Shown here in pieces: positions 1-7,181 of a stretch of DNA of 18,629 nucleotides (within the stretch, counting starts at the first letter, position 1; every line of letters starts with the position of its first letter). Source of the DNA: DYCT01 sp051875715 (GTDB lineage Bacteria; Bacteroidota; Bacteroidia; Bacteroidales; Bacteroidaceae). Position numbers and translations under genes: made by a program. The notes below the pieces were generated by a model that was given only the letters and a program-made list of their open reading frames with translations, had not been told where the DNA came from and made no database searches. The DNA is taken from positions 1-18,629 of the forward strand of contig JBJEHD010000029.1 in assembly GCA_051875715.1 (NCBI GenBank), written 5' to 3'.

Positions 1-54
1 CTGCTCAAAAATAGAAGTTGTTATCATCATAACGCTAATGACCGATTTGGGATT

Positions 55-86
55 AAAAATGAGCCAAACAGCCCAACCTGTTTAGC
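55..86 (-). terminator. possible second (downstream) terminator of the DUF3127 gene
   Basis: On the minus strand a 9-bp stem (plus-strand arms 63-71 and 78-86, one G-U pair) closes a 6-nt loop and is followed, after three bases, by a run of five T (plus-strand A run 55-59). It lies just downstream of a stronger terminator at 99-142, so it may be a backup. It is weaker because the T run is short and offset from the stem. Confidence 0.4.
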
Positions 87-98
87 AGCAAGAATACG

Positions 99-142
99 AA
101 AAAGCGACAACACCGCCGGCCGAAGCCTTGGATGCTGTCGCT
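99..142 (-). terminator. rho-independent terminator of the DUF3127 gene
   Basis: Read on the minus strand, 24 bases after the stop codon, arms at plus-strand 130-142 and 103-114 form a 12-bp stem with one G-U pair and one single-base bulge. The loop contains a further GGC-TTCG-GCC mini-hairpin, that is, a C(UUCG)G tetraloop. Five T follow immediately (plus-strand A run 99-103). It is oriented to end transcription of the gene at 166-540. Confidence 0.75.
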
Positions 143-165
143 CTATTCTTTTAAGAAAAATCGGC

Positions 166-540
166 TTAGAAAGGCAAATCGTCGTTGGCACTTCCTGCAG
201 AGAAGTCGACCGGAGCAGCCGACGGAGCAGGAGCCTGCTGCACGCCAGCAGGGGCAGCCGATGCTGCAGGTTGCCGATCGATGCGCCACGCACGCAAATC
301 GTTGAACCAACGTCCGTTCCACTCGCGTGCGTCAATATCAAACTGTACAGTCAGTTCCTCGCCCAACTGGATGTTGAACTGAGCAATCTTGTCCGCACCA
401 AACACGTTGAAGCACATCTTGCGAGGATACTGGTCGTGATTCTCGATGACGTATTCTTGGGTTTTCCACTCATTTCCACTCTTTGATGAGATGCCTCCTC
501 TTTCAGGGAGGACAGCAATAATCTTACCGCTAAATTCCAT
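166..540 (-). CDS. DUF3127 family protein, SSB-like OB-fold with acidic C-terminal tip
   Basis: The protein has 124 residues. Residues 1-90 match the DUF3127 family as I know it from Bacteroidetes (start MEFSGKIIAVLPE, central NVFGADKIAQF, then REWNGRWFNDLRAWRI). The layout resembles the single-stranded DNA-binding OB fold: a VFG-type strand, a hydrophilic loop, a basic/aromatic strand and a W-rich final strand. Residues 91-119 are an Ala/Pro-rich, probably disordered linker. The last five residues, DDLPF, closely resemble the DDIPF tip with which SSB proteins recruit repair and replication partners. It is transcribed away from dnaN across a shared promoter region. The family function is not established to my knowledge. 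A divergent SSB-like role in DNA metabolism is inference. The start codon fits the family N-terminus. Confidence 0.85.
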   Translation of the reverse strand: MEFSGKIIAVLPERGGISSKSGNEWKTQEYVIENHDQYPRKMCFNVFGADKIAQFNIQLGEELTVQFDIDAREWNGRWFNDLRAWRIDRQPAASAAPAGVQQAPAPSAAPVDFSAGSANDDLPF

Positions 541-698
541 GTCTCTTGTTTTTAATTTTGGGGGCGAAGATACACTTTTCCACGGTAGATTGCTAATTTC
601 TTTCTGCCTTTTCTCCTTTTTTGTGGAAGCGTACCAAATCTTTTTTCTACTTTTGTCCGCATATTTACGATAATAAACTTTTTAAATCAGATACCGCT
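541..698. promoter_or_regulatory. divergent intergenic region between the DUF3127 gene and dnaN
   Basis: This gap separates the two divergent genes and holds both 5' regions. Towards dnaN there is an exact TAnnTTTG motif at 648-655. Towards the DUF3127 gene the best candidate is TATCTTCG on the minus strand (plus-strand 565-572), one base off consensus and with no good TTTG partner. The region is T-rich on the plus strand. I see no operator-like palindrome in it. Confidence 0.5.
620..655 (+). promoter_or_regulatory. Bacteroides-type promoter for dnaN and the plus-strand operon
   Basis: TACTTTTG at 648-655 matches the Bacteroides -7 consensus TAnnTTTG exactly. A TTTG at 620-623 could be the -33 element, but the spacer is 24 bp instead of the usual 19-21. 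The -7 match and its position about 43 bp upstream of the dnaN ATG support it; the -33 assignment is weak. Confidence 0.55.
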
Positions 699-1820
699 AT
701 GAAATTTGTCGTTTCAAGTTCTTCGCTATTCAGTCACTTGCAAGCCATCAGCCGCGTAGTGAACGCCAAAAGCACCCTCCCCATTCTGGAGTGCTTCTTA
801 TTCGACCTCAAAGACGGGGTACTCTCACTGACCGCCTCGGACAACGAAACCACGTTGGTGACCTCGTTGGAAACCAACGAATGCGATATGGACGGACGCT
901 TTGCATTGTCTTCGAAAACCATCCTCGATGCCTTGAAGGAGATACCCGAACAACCACTGACCTTCGAGGTGAATCTGGAGAACCTGGAAACAACCATCCT
1001 GTATCAGAACGGGAAATACAGCCTGATGGGACAACAAGCGGACGAATTCCCCCAGCCCATCCAGTTGGATGAGCACGCCACGCGCGTGGAAATCGCTCCC
1101 GACGTACTGCTGAACGGAATCAGCCGCACCCTGTTTGCCACGGGCGACGACGAATACCGCCTCATCTTCACCGGCATCTACTTCGACATCACCACAGACA
1201 ACATCACCATGGTGGCCTCCGACAGCCGCAAACTGGTGCGCAACAAGACTTTTGCCTCTCATGGCAGCGAAGTTTCGTCGTTCACCCTGCCCAAGAAACC
1301 GGCTATGCTCATCAAGAACCTGCTGCCGAAAGAAGAAAACACGGTCAGCATCGAGTTCGACCAGCGAAACGCCGTCTTCACCCTGTCGAACTACCGAATG
1401 GCCTGCCGTCTGATTGAAGGACGTTATCCGAACTACAACGCAGTCATACCGAAAGAGAACCCTTACAAAGTGACCATCGACCGCCAACAACTGCTGAGCG
1501 TGCTTCGACGCGTATCCGTGTTCGGCTCGTCGACCAGCCTCATCAAGTTCCGCCTGCAAAACAACCAGATGACCGTATCGGCCCAGAACATCGACTTCTC
1601 CACTTCGGCCGAAGAGATAATCGTGTGCCAATACGCTGACGCTCCCATGAGCATCGGCTTCAGTTCGACCTGCCTCATCGACATTCTGAACAATATGACC
1701 TCCACGGACATCATCATCGAATTGGCCGATCCGTCGCGTGCAGGAGTCATCGTGCCGGTAGAACAAGACGAGAAAGAAGACCTGCTCATGCTCCTCATGC
1801 CCATGATGCTCAACGAATAA
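699..1820 (+). CDS. dnaN: DNA polymerase III subunit beta (sliding clamp)
   Basis: The ring-shaped processivity clamp tethers DNA polymerase III and other repair enzymes to DNA. The 373 residues match the usual length, with three repeated clamp domains. Typical stretches are visible: the N-terminal MKFVVSSSSLFSHLQAISRV, a central RLIEGRYPNYNAVIP, and a C-terminus ending LMLLMPMMLNE that forms part of the partner-binding cleft. The open frame extends upstream to 621, but the ATG at 699 gives the family N-terminus; the extra 26 residues would overlap the promoter. The gene is not next to dnaA here. It heads a long plus-strand run, and the exonuclease gene starts 13 bp after its stop. Confidence 0.97.
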   Translation: MKFVVSSSSLFSHLQAISRVVNAKSTLPILECFLFDLKDGVLSLTASDNETTLVTSLETNECDMDGRFALSSKTILDALKEIPEQPLTFEVNLENLETTILYQNGKYSLMGQQADEFPQPIQLDEHATRVEIAPDVLLNGISRTLFATGDDEYRLIFTGIYFDITTDNITMVASDSRKLVRNKTFASHGSEVSSFTLPKKPAMLIKNLLPKEENTVSIEFDQRNAVFTLSNYRMACRLIEGRYPNYNAVIPKENPYKVTIDRQQLLSVLRRVSVFGSSTSLIKFRLQNNQMTVSAQNIDFSTSAEEIIVCQYADAPMSIGFSSTCLIDILNNMTSTDIIIELADPSRAGVIVPVEQDEKEDLLMLLMPMMLNE

Positions 1821-1833
1821 AATCTTCGCCCTC

Positions 1834-2604
1834 ATGAAACTGAATCTGAAAAACCCCTTGGTCTTCTTCGATCTGGAGACCACGGGGACAAACATCAATA
1901 CAGACCGCATCGTAGAAATCTGCTACCTCAAAGTCTACCCCAACGGAAACGAAGAGAGCAAGACGATGCGCATCAACCCGGAGATGCACATTCCGGAAGA
2001 AGCATCGGCCGTACACGGCATTTTCGATGCCGACGTGGCAGACTGCCCCACCTTCAAAGCCGTAGCCAAAAACATCGCCCGCGACATCGAAGGATGCGAC
2101 CTGGCCGGATTCAACTCCAACCGATTCGATATCCCCGTACTGGCCGAGGAGTTTCTGCGGGCCGGCGTGGACATCGACATCAGCCGACGTAAAATGATCG
2201 ACGTACAGGTAATCTTCCACAAGATGGAGCAACGGACCCTCTCGGCCGCCTACAAATTCTATTGTGGCAAGAACCTGGACGATGCACATACCGCCGAAGC
2301 AGACACACGGGCCACCTACGAGGTCCTCAAAGCCCAGTTGGACCGCTATCCCGAACTGGAAAACGACATGGCCTTCCTGGCCAACTACTCCAGTTTCAAC
2401 CGCAACGTGGACTTTGCCGGACGCATGGTCTACAACGACCAGGGAGAAGAGGTGTTCAACTTCGGCAAGTACAAGGGACAACGCGTAGTCGATGTGCTGA
2501 AACGCGACACCGGTTACTACGGATGGATAATGAACAGCGACTTCACGCTGAACACCAAAAACATGCTGACACAAATCCGGCTGCGCGAACTCAGCACCAA
2601 ATAA
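1834..2604 (+). CDS. DEDDh-type 3'-5' exonuclease (DnaQ/ExoX-like)
   Basis: A 256-residue nuclease of the DnaQ-like superfamily, expected to remove nucleotides from DNA 3' ends with two metal ions. All five catalytic residues are visible: Asp13 and Glu15 in FFDLETTG, Asp99 in AGFNSNRFDIPV, and His152/Asp157 in DAHTAEAD. After the nuclease core (about 1-175), residues 205-250 (FNFGKYKGQ through the aromatic GYYGWIM) look like the short C-terminal domain found in ExoX-like exonucleases, which probably helps bind DNA. It is annotated in relatives as 'exonuclease' or 'DNA polymerase III epsilon'. Co-transcription with dnaN would suit a proofreading or repair partner of the clamp, but I see no obvious clamp-binding motif, so this is inference. 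Confidence 0.92.
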   Translation: MKLNLKNPLVFFDLETTGTNINTDRIVEICYLKVYPNGNEESKTMRINPEMHIPEEASAVHGIFDADVADCPTFKAVAKNIARDIEGCDLAGFNSNRFDIPVLAEEFLRAGVDIDISRRKMIDVQVIFHKMEQRTLSAAYKFYCGKNLDDAHTAEADTRATYEVLKAQLDRYPELENDMAFLANYSSFNRNVDFAGRMVYNDQGEEVFNFGKYKGQRVVDVLKRDTGYYGWIMNSDFTLNTKNMLTQIRLRELSTK

Positions 2605-2620
2605 ACGAAGAACGAGACAC

Positions 2621-3823
2621 ATGCCACTGAAAGGAAAAAAGATTGTACTGGGAATCACCGGAAGCATAGCCGCCTATAAAGCCGCCGTGCTGACCCGCCT
2701 GCTCATCAAGCAAGGAGCGGAGGTACAGGTGGTCATGACACCGGCGGGCAAGGAATTCATCACACCCCTCACCCTGTCGACCCTGACCGGGAAGCCGGTG
2801 GTCAGTGAATTTTTCAGCCGACGCGACGGTTCGTGGCATAGCCATGTAGACCTCGGACTTTGGGCCGACGCCATGCTCATCGCCCCTGCCACGGCATCGA
2901 CCATCGGAAAAATGGCGCACGGCATTGCCGACAACATGCTCCTCACCACCTACCTCTCGATGAAGGCACCGGTGTTCGTGGCTCCAGCCATGGACCTCGA
3001 CATGTATGCCCATCCAGCCACCCAACACAACCTGGACATCCTGCGCAGTTATGGAAACCACCTCATCGAACCGGCCGAAGGAGAATTGGCAAGCCACCTG
3101 GTGGGAAAAGGAAGAATGGAGGAACCCGAACAAATTGTCGAATACCTGCGCGATTTCTTCTCCACCCAGGAAAGTCTGGCAAAAAAAAAAGTGCTGATAA
3201 CGGCCGGCCCCACCTACGAAAAGATTGATCCGGTGCGCTTCATCGGGAACTACTCGTCGGGAAAGATGGGATTTGCCCTGGCCGAAGAATGCGCACGACG
3301 CGGAGCCGAGGTAACACTCATCTGCGGACCGGTGGCATTGCACGCCACACATCCGAACATTCGACGCATCGACGTGGAATCTGCCGAGCAAATGCATCGG
3401 GCCGCCACCGAGTGTTTTCCTCACATGGATGCCGCTATCTTGTGTGCAGCCGTAGCCGATTTCACCCCCGAAACCACCGCCGACCAGAAAATAAAACGCA
3501 CAGGCGACGAGCTGACCATCCGCCTGCGCCCCACACAGGACATTGCCGCCAGCCTGGGAAAAATCAAGAAAGCGGGCCAGATGCTCGTAGGGTTCGCCTT
3601 AGAGACGAACGACGAGTTGGAGAATGCACAAGGCAAACTGCAACGAAAGAACTTCGACTTCATCGTACTCAACTCGCTCAACGACCCAGGAGCAGGCTTC
3701 CGGTGCGACACCAACAAAATCACCATCATCGACCGCACCACAACAACGGCCTACCCGCTCAAGCCCAAAGCCCTCGTGGCCAAAGACATCATTGACCAAC
3801 TAACAACCCGTCTTGAACCATGA
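2621..3823 (+). CDS. coaBC: bifunctional phosphopantothenoylcysteine decarboxylase / phosphopantothenate-cysteine ligase
   Basis: This enzyme (Dfp) makes phosphopantothenoylcysteine and decarboxylates it to 4'-phosphopantetheine in coenzyme A synthesis. The 400 residues split into a flavin-binding CoaC half (1-185; GITGSIAAYKA start, His75 in HSHVDLG) and a CoaB half (190-400; AGPTYEKIDPVRFIGNYSSG, with Asn209 and Lys289 in ADQKIKR where the ligase residues are expected). Two CoaC positions differ from E. coli Dfp. The PxMN motif reads PAMD (Asp125 for Asn125), and the substrate-lid Cys158 is Ser158 in GELASHLVGKGR. An A10 tract (3181-3190) encodes the junction. Whether these changes are normal for Bacteroidales needs an alignment. 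The stop overlaps the next start (ATGA). Confidence 0.95.
   Translation: MPLKGKKIVLGITGSIAAYKAAVLTRLLIKQGAEVQVVMTPAGKEFITPLTLSTLTGKPVVSEFFSRRDGSWHSHVDLGLWADAMLIAPATASTIGKMAHGIADNMLLTTYLSMKAPVFVAPAMDLDMYAHPATQHNLDILRSYGNHLIEPAEGELASHLVGKGRMEEPEQIVEYLRDFFSTQESLAKKKVLITAGPTYEKIDPVRFIGNYSSGKMGFALAEECARRGAEVTLICGPVALHATHPNIRRIDVESAEQMHRAATECFPHMDAAILCAAVADFTPETTADQKIKRTGDELTIRLRPTQDIAASLGKIKKAGQMLVGFALETNDELENAQGKLQRKNFDFIVLNSLNDPGAGFRCDTNKITIIDRTTTTAYPLKPKALVAKDIIDQLTTRLEP
3181..3190 (+). repeat. A10 homopolymer at the CoaC/CoaB domain junction
   Basis: Ten consecutive A encode the end of Ala187 and Lys188-Lys190 of CoaBC, exactly between the two enzyme domains. Reading on with one base skipped gives Lys-Cys and a stop at 3195-3197. 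Reading on with one base inserted stops at 3228. Either slip would release a CoaC-only polypeptide of about 190-200 residues. Confidence 0.9.
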
Positions 3824-4728
3824 AGCCATTCATCTGTCTCCTCCTATGCCTCCTGGCCTGCCTGGTCCGGCCTGCACGGGCGCAAGAATTGAACTGCAAG
3901 GTCAGCATCAACCATGCGCAGATACAAGGGACGAACACCCAGGTGTTCGCCACGTTGGAAAATGCACTCAAGGAGTTCGTCAACGAACGGAAATGGACAA
4001 ACGCCCAATATGCCGCCAACGAACGTATCGCCTGCACAATGAACATTACCGTAAAGAAATACAGCGACGACGGAGCCTTCGAATGCGAACTCATCGTACA
4101 ATCGAACCGCCCCGTGTTCAACGCAAGCTACAACACCGTGCTGTTCAATTTCAAAGACGTGAACTTCAACTTCAACTACTTGGAATACGACCCGCTGGAA
4201 TGGAAGGACAACATCGTCGACAACAACCTGACCGCCGTCATTGCCTACTATGCCTACCTGATTATCGGACTGGACATGGACTCGATGGCACCGATGGGCG
4301 GTACGGACGTCCTCCACATTGCGGAAAACATCGTCAGTTCCGCACAGATGCTGGGCGAAACCGGATGGAAGGCGTTCGACGACAGCCGAAACCGCCATGC
4401 ACTCGTGAGCGACTACATGGACGGAAGCATGAAACCCCTCCGCCAACTGATGTATGACTACCATCGTCTGGGACTGGACGAAATGGCGCAAAACGCCGAC
4501 CGCGGACGAGCCAGAATTACCGAATCGCTCGCTCTGCTGAAAGAAGCCAAAGCAGCCAAGTCGATGTCGGCCCTTCCCCAAATCTGGGTCGACGCCAAGA
4601 AAGACGAACTGGTGAATATCTATACGAAAGGGACACAAAACGAGCGTGACGGCGTATACGACCTGCTCATGGAAATCAGTCCTTCCCAATCCACCGATTG
4701 GGACAAAATCAAATCCGCCAAACCATAG
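3820..4728 (+). CDS. exported DUF4835 family protein
   Basis: The 302-residue protein starts with a clear signal peptide (hydrophobic LLLCLLACLV, then ARA before QELNC). The mature part reads as the DUF4835 family: an early CKVSINHAQIQGTNTQVF, a middle VLFNFKDVNFNFNYLEYDPLEW, the YYAYLIIGLDMDSMAP segment, and a late YDYHRLGLDEMA. I know the family from Bacteroidetes as an envelope protein; some annotations connect it to gliding or type IX secretion under the name PorD, which I cannot confirm here. Its start overlaps the coaBC stop (ATGA), so translation is probably coupled, and recN follows 6 bp later. A periplasmic or outer-membrane-associated location is likely. The biochemical role is unknown. 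Confidence 0.88.
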   Translation: MKPFICLLLCLLACLVRPARAQELNCKVSINHAQIQGTNTQVFATLENALKEFVNERKWTNAQYAANERIACTMNITVKKYSDDGAFECELIVQSNRPVFNASYNTVLFNFKDVNFNFNYLEYDPLEWKDNIVDNNLTAVIAYYAYLIIGLDMDSMAPMGGTDVLHIAENIVSSAQMLGETGWKAFDDSRNRHALVSDYMDGSMKPLRQLMYDYHRLGLDEMAQNADRGRARITESLALLKEAKAAKSMSALPQIWVDAKKDELVNIYTKGTQNERDGVYDLLMEISPSQSTDWDKIKSAKP

Positions 4729-4734
4729 AAAGAT

Positions 4735-6393
4735 ATGTTAGAGACGCTTCACATAAAAAACTATGCCTTGATTGAAACGCTGGACATCCGCTTCGATTCG
4801 GGATTCTCGGTCATCACAGGCGAGACCGGTGCAGGCAAATCCATCATTCTGGGAGCCATCGGACTGCTGCTCGGACAGCGTGCCGACACAAAAGCCATCC
4901 GGACCGGGGCCACGAAATGCGTCATCGAAGCCCAATTCGACGTGAGCGGCTACGGGCTGGAGCCCTTCTTTTTGGCACACGACCTCGAATACGACCCACA
5001 CGCCTGCATCCTGCGCAGGGAAGTGCAGGCCACAGGTAAATCAAGAGCTTTCATCAATGACACGCCCGTTTCGCTTGCACAACTGAAGGAATTGGGCGAA
5101 CAACTGGTCGACATCCACTCGCAGCACCAAAACCTGCTGTTGAGCCATGAAGGATTTCAACTGGATGTGCTGGACGTACTGGCCCACGATGAAACGGAAC
5201 GCGATACCTACCGCCAAGCATTCCGACTCTATCAAGAAACCGCCCGACAACTGGCTCAAGCCCAGGAAGAGGCCGAACGTAACAAAGCCGACGAAGAATA
5301 CATCCGCTTTCAATTAGACCAATTGGAAGAAGCACGGTTCACGGCCGACGAGCAGGATGCCTTGGAGCAAGAAGCCGACACATTGAGCCATGCCGAAGAG
5401 ATCAAAGCCGGACTTTATCAACTTGGAGAAACGCTCGACGGAGACGAGGCCGGCCTCCTGCCCCGTCTGAAAGAATGCCTGCACGTACTGCAAGGACTGC
5501 AAAGCGTGTATGCACCGGCCGGCGAACTGGCCTCCCGATTGGAGAGCGGCTACATCGAACTGAAAGAACTGGCCCAGGATGCAGGGCGTATGGAAGGAAA
5601 CGTATCATTCGACCCCGGAAGGTTGGACAGCGTCAACGAACGGCTCAACCTCATTTACTCGCTGGAGCAGAAACACCACGTAAGCAGCACACGCGAACTG
5701 GTCGAACTGACAGAAGGCTTCCGTTCTCGCCTGCAGTCCATCACCTCGGCCGACGACCGCATCCAAGAGTTGAAAGAAGCCACTCAAAAAACCTACGAAG
5801 CCGTAGTAGCCTGTGCAGCAGAATTGACCCGTCTGCGCCAGCAAGCGGCCCAAACCGTCGAAGCAGAGATGCGTCCACGCCTTATCCCCCTGGGAATGCC
5901 CAACGTTCGGTTCTCCGTCGAAATGTCGGCGCGCAAAGAACTGGATGCCAGTGGAGCGGACAACGTCGCCTTCCTTTTCTCGGCCAACAAGAACGGACAG
6001 TTGTGTCCGGTGGCCTCCATCGCATCAGGAGGAGAAATTGCCCGTGTGATGCTTTCGTTGAAATCGCTCATCTGCGGCGAAACGAAACTGCCCACCATCC
6101 TATTCGACGAAATTGACACCGGAGTGTCCGGCGAGATAGCAGACAAGATGGCCGACATCATGCAAGAGATGGGCCAACGGATGCAGGTCATCAGCATCAC
6201 CCACCTGCCACAAATCGCCGCTAAAGGAACGGCACACTACAAGGTATTCAAACAAGACAACGAGGTGGAGACCAACAGCCACATCCGCCGTCTGGAACCG
6301 GAAGAACGTATCGAAGAGATTGCCCACATGCTAAGCGGTGCCACACTGACCGAGGCGGCACTGAACAATGCCAAAGAACTGTTAAAACAATGA
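4735..6393 (+). CDS. recN: DNA repair protein RecN
   Basis: An SMC-like ATPase that acts early at DNA double-strand breaks. The 552 residues fit the family. The Walker A motif GETGAGKS lies at 29-36, with an N-terminal LHIKNYALIETLDIRF before it. Next come the IHSQHQNLLL segment, a long central part rich in Glu/Gln/Lys/Leu that forms the coiled-coil arm, the ABC signature SIASGGEIARVMLSLK (around 428-443) and Walker B PTILFDEID with Asp458 and Glu459. ITHLPQIAAKG follows. The gene sits 6 bp after the DUF4835 stop and 19 bp before the rRNA methyltransferase. No SOS box is recognisable, and expression probably depends on the upstream operon promoter. Confidence 0.97.
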   Translation: MLETLHIKNYALIETLDIRFDSGFSVITGETGAGKSIILGAIGLLLGQRADTKAIRTGATKCVIEAQFDVSGYGLEPFFLAHDLEYDPHACILRREVQATGKSRAFINDTPVSLAQLKELGEQLVDIHSQHQNLLLSHEGFQLDVLDVLAHDETERDTYRQAFRLYQETARQLAQAQEEAERNKADEEYIRFQLDQLEEARFTADEQDALEQEADTLSHAEEIKAGLYQLGETLDGDEAGLLPRLKECLHVLQGLQSVYAPAGELASRLESGYIELKELAQDAGRMEGNVSFDPGRLDSVNERLNLIYSLEQKHHVSSTRELVELTEGFRSRLQSITSADDRIQELKEATQKTYEAVVACAAELTRLRQQAAQTVEAEMRPRLIPLGMPNVRFSVEMSARKELDASGADNVAFLFSANKNGQLCPVASIASGGEIARVMLSLKSLICGETKLPTILFDEIDTGVSGEIADKMADIMQEMGQRMQVISITHLPQIAAKGTAHYKVFKQDNEVETNSHIRRLEPEERIEEIAHMLSGATLTEAALNNAKELLKQ

Positions 6394-6412
6394 ATCATAC
6401 CTACAATAGCGC

Positions 6413-7156
6413 ATGGAGAAAAATGAAATGATATTCGGCGTACGTGCCGTCATCGAAGCCATTCAGGCAGGAAAAGACATCGACAAGATTCTTGTCAAGA
6501 AGGATATGCAAAGCGAACTGTCCAAGGAACTGTTTGCAGCCTTGAAGGGAACGCTCATCCCCGTACAGCGCGTCCCTGTCGAACGCATCAACCGCATCAC
6601 CCGGAAGAACCATCAAGGCGTAGTAGCCTTCACATCGGCCGTGACATACCAGCGTACAGCCGACCTGGTGCCGACCCTGTTTGAAGAAGGACGCGTGCCT
6701 TTCTTCGTCATGCTGGACGGGGTGACGGACGTACGCAACTTCGGAGCCATCGCCCGCACTTGCGAATGCGCCGGGGTCGACGCCATCATCCTGCCTACCA
6801 AAGGAAGTGCCAGTGCAAATGCCGATGCTATCAAGACTTCGGCCGGAGCCTTGCACACTCTGCCTGTCTGTCGCGAACAAAACCTCGCACAGACTCTTCG
6901 CTACCTAAAAGACTGCGGTTTCCGCATCGTGGCTGCCACAGAAAAAAGCGACTACGACTATACGCAGGCCAACTATGCCGACCCGCTCTGCATCATCATG
7001 GGAGCAGAAGACACCGGCGTAGCTGCCGAACATCTGGAGTTGTGCGACGAGCGGGTGAGAATTCCGCTCTATGGCCACATTGAATCGCTCAACGTCAGCG
7101 TGGCCGCCGGCATCCTCATCTACGAGGCTGTCAAGCAACGAAACCTGCCTGCCTAA
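6413..7156 (+). CDS. rlmB: SPOUT-class 23S rRNA 2'-O-ribose methyltransferase (TrmH/RlmB family)
   Basis: Uses S-adenosylmethionine to methylate a ribose 2'-OH in RNA; the E. coli relative RlmB modifies G2251 of 23S rRNA. The 247 residues contain an N-terminal substrate-binding part (IFGVRAVIEAIQAGKDIDKI, then HQGVVAFTS) and the knotted SPOUT domain. Its three motifs are intact: motif 1 LDGVTDVRNFGAIART with Asn109, motif 2 IIMGAEDTGV with Glu199, and motif 3 IPLYGHIESLNVSVA with Ser225 and Asn227. The first ATG is 6413; an internal Met six codons in is also possible. The exact rRNA target is inferred from similarity, and a different TrmH-family target cannot be excluded. Confidence 0.9.
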   Translation: MEKNEMIFGVRAVIEAIQAGKDIDKILVKKDMQSELSKELFAALKGTLIPVQRVPVERINRITRKNHQGVVAFTSAVTYQRTADLVPTLFEEGRVPFFVMLDGVTDVRNFGAIARTCECAGVDAIILPTKGSASANADAIKTSAGALHTLPVCREQNLAQTLRYLKDCGFRIVAATEKSDYDYTQANYADPLCIIMGAEDTGVAAEHLELCDERVRIPLYGHIESLNVSVAAGILIYEAVKQRNLPA

Positions 7157-7181
7157 TCATCCATCAATTCCCCATCGGCTT

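Noticed and set aside
825..1910. Long minus-strand open frame (361 codons) across dnaN
   Set aside because: It lies antisense to dnaN, whose product is unmistakable. The composition is typical of an antisense shadow, and no domain is recognisable.
1810..2667. Minus-strand open frame of 285 codons across the exonuclease gene
   Set aside because: Antisense to a gene with all five DEDDh residues; no recognisable family in the shadow.
3813..4457. Plus-strand open frame of 214 codons overlapping the DUF4835 gene
   Set aside because: The overlapped frame has a signal peptide and family motifs. The alternative frame is Arg/His/Pro-rich noise.
5475..6116. Plus-strand open frame of 213 codons inside recN
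   Set aside because: Very Arg/Pro/Thr-rich out-of-frame reading of recN, with no motif.
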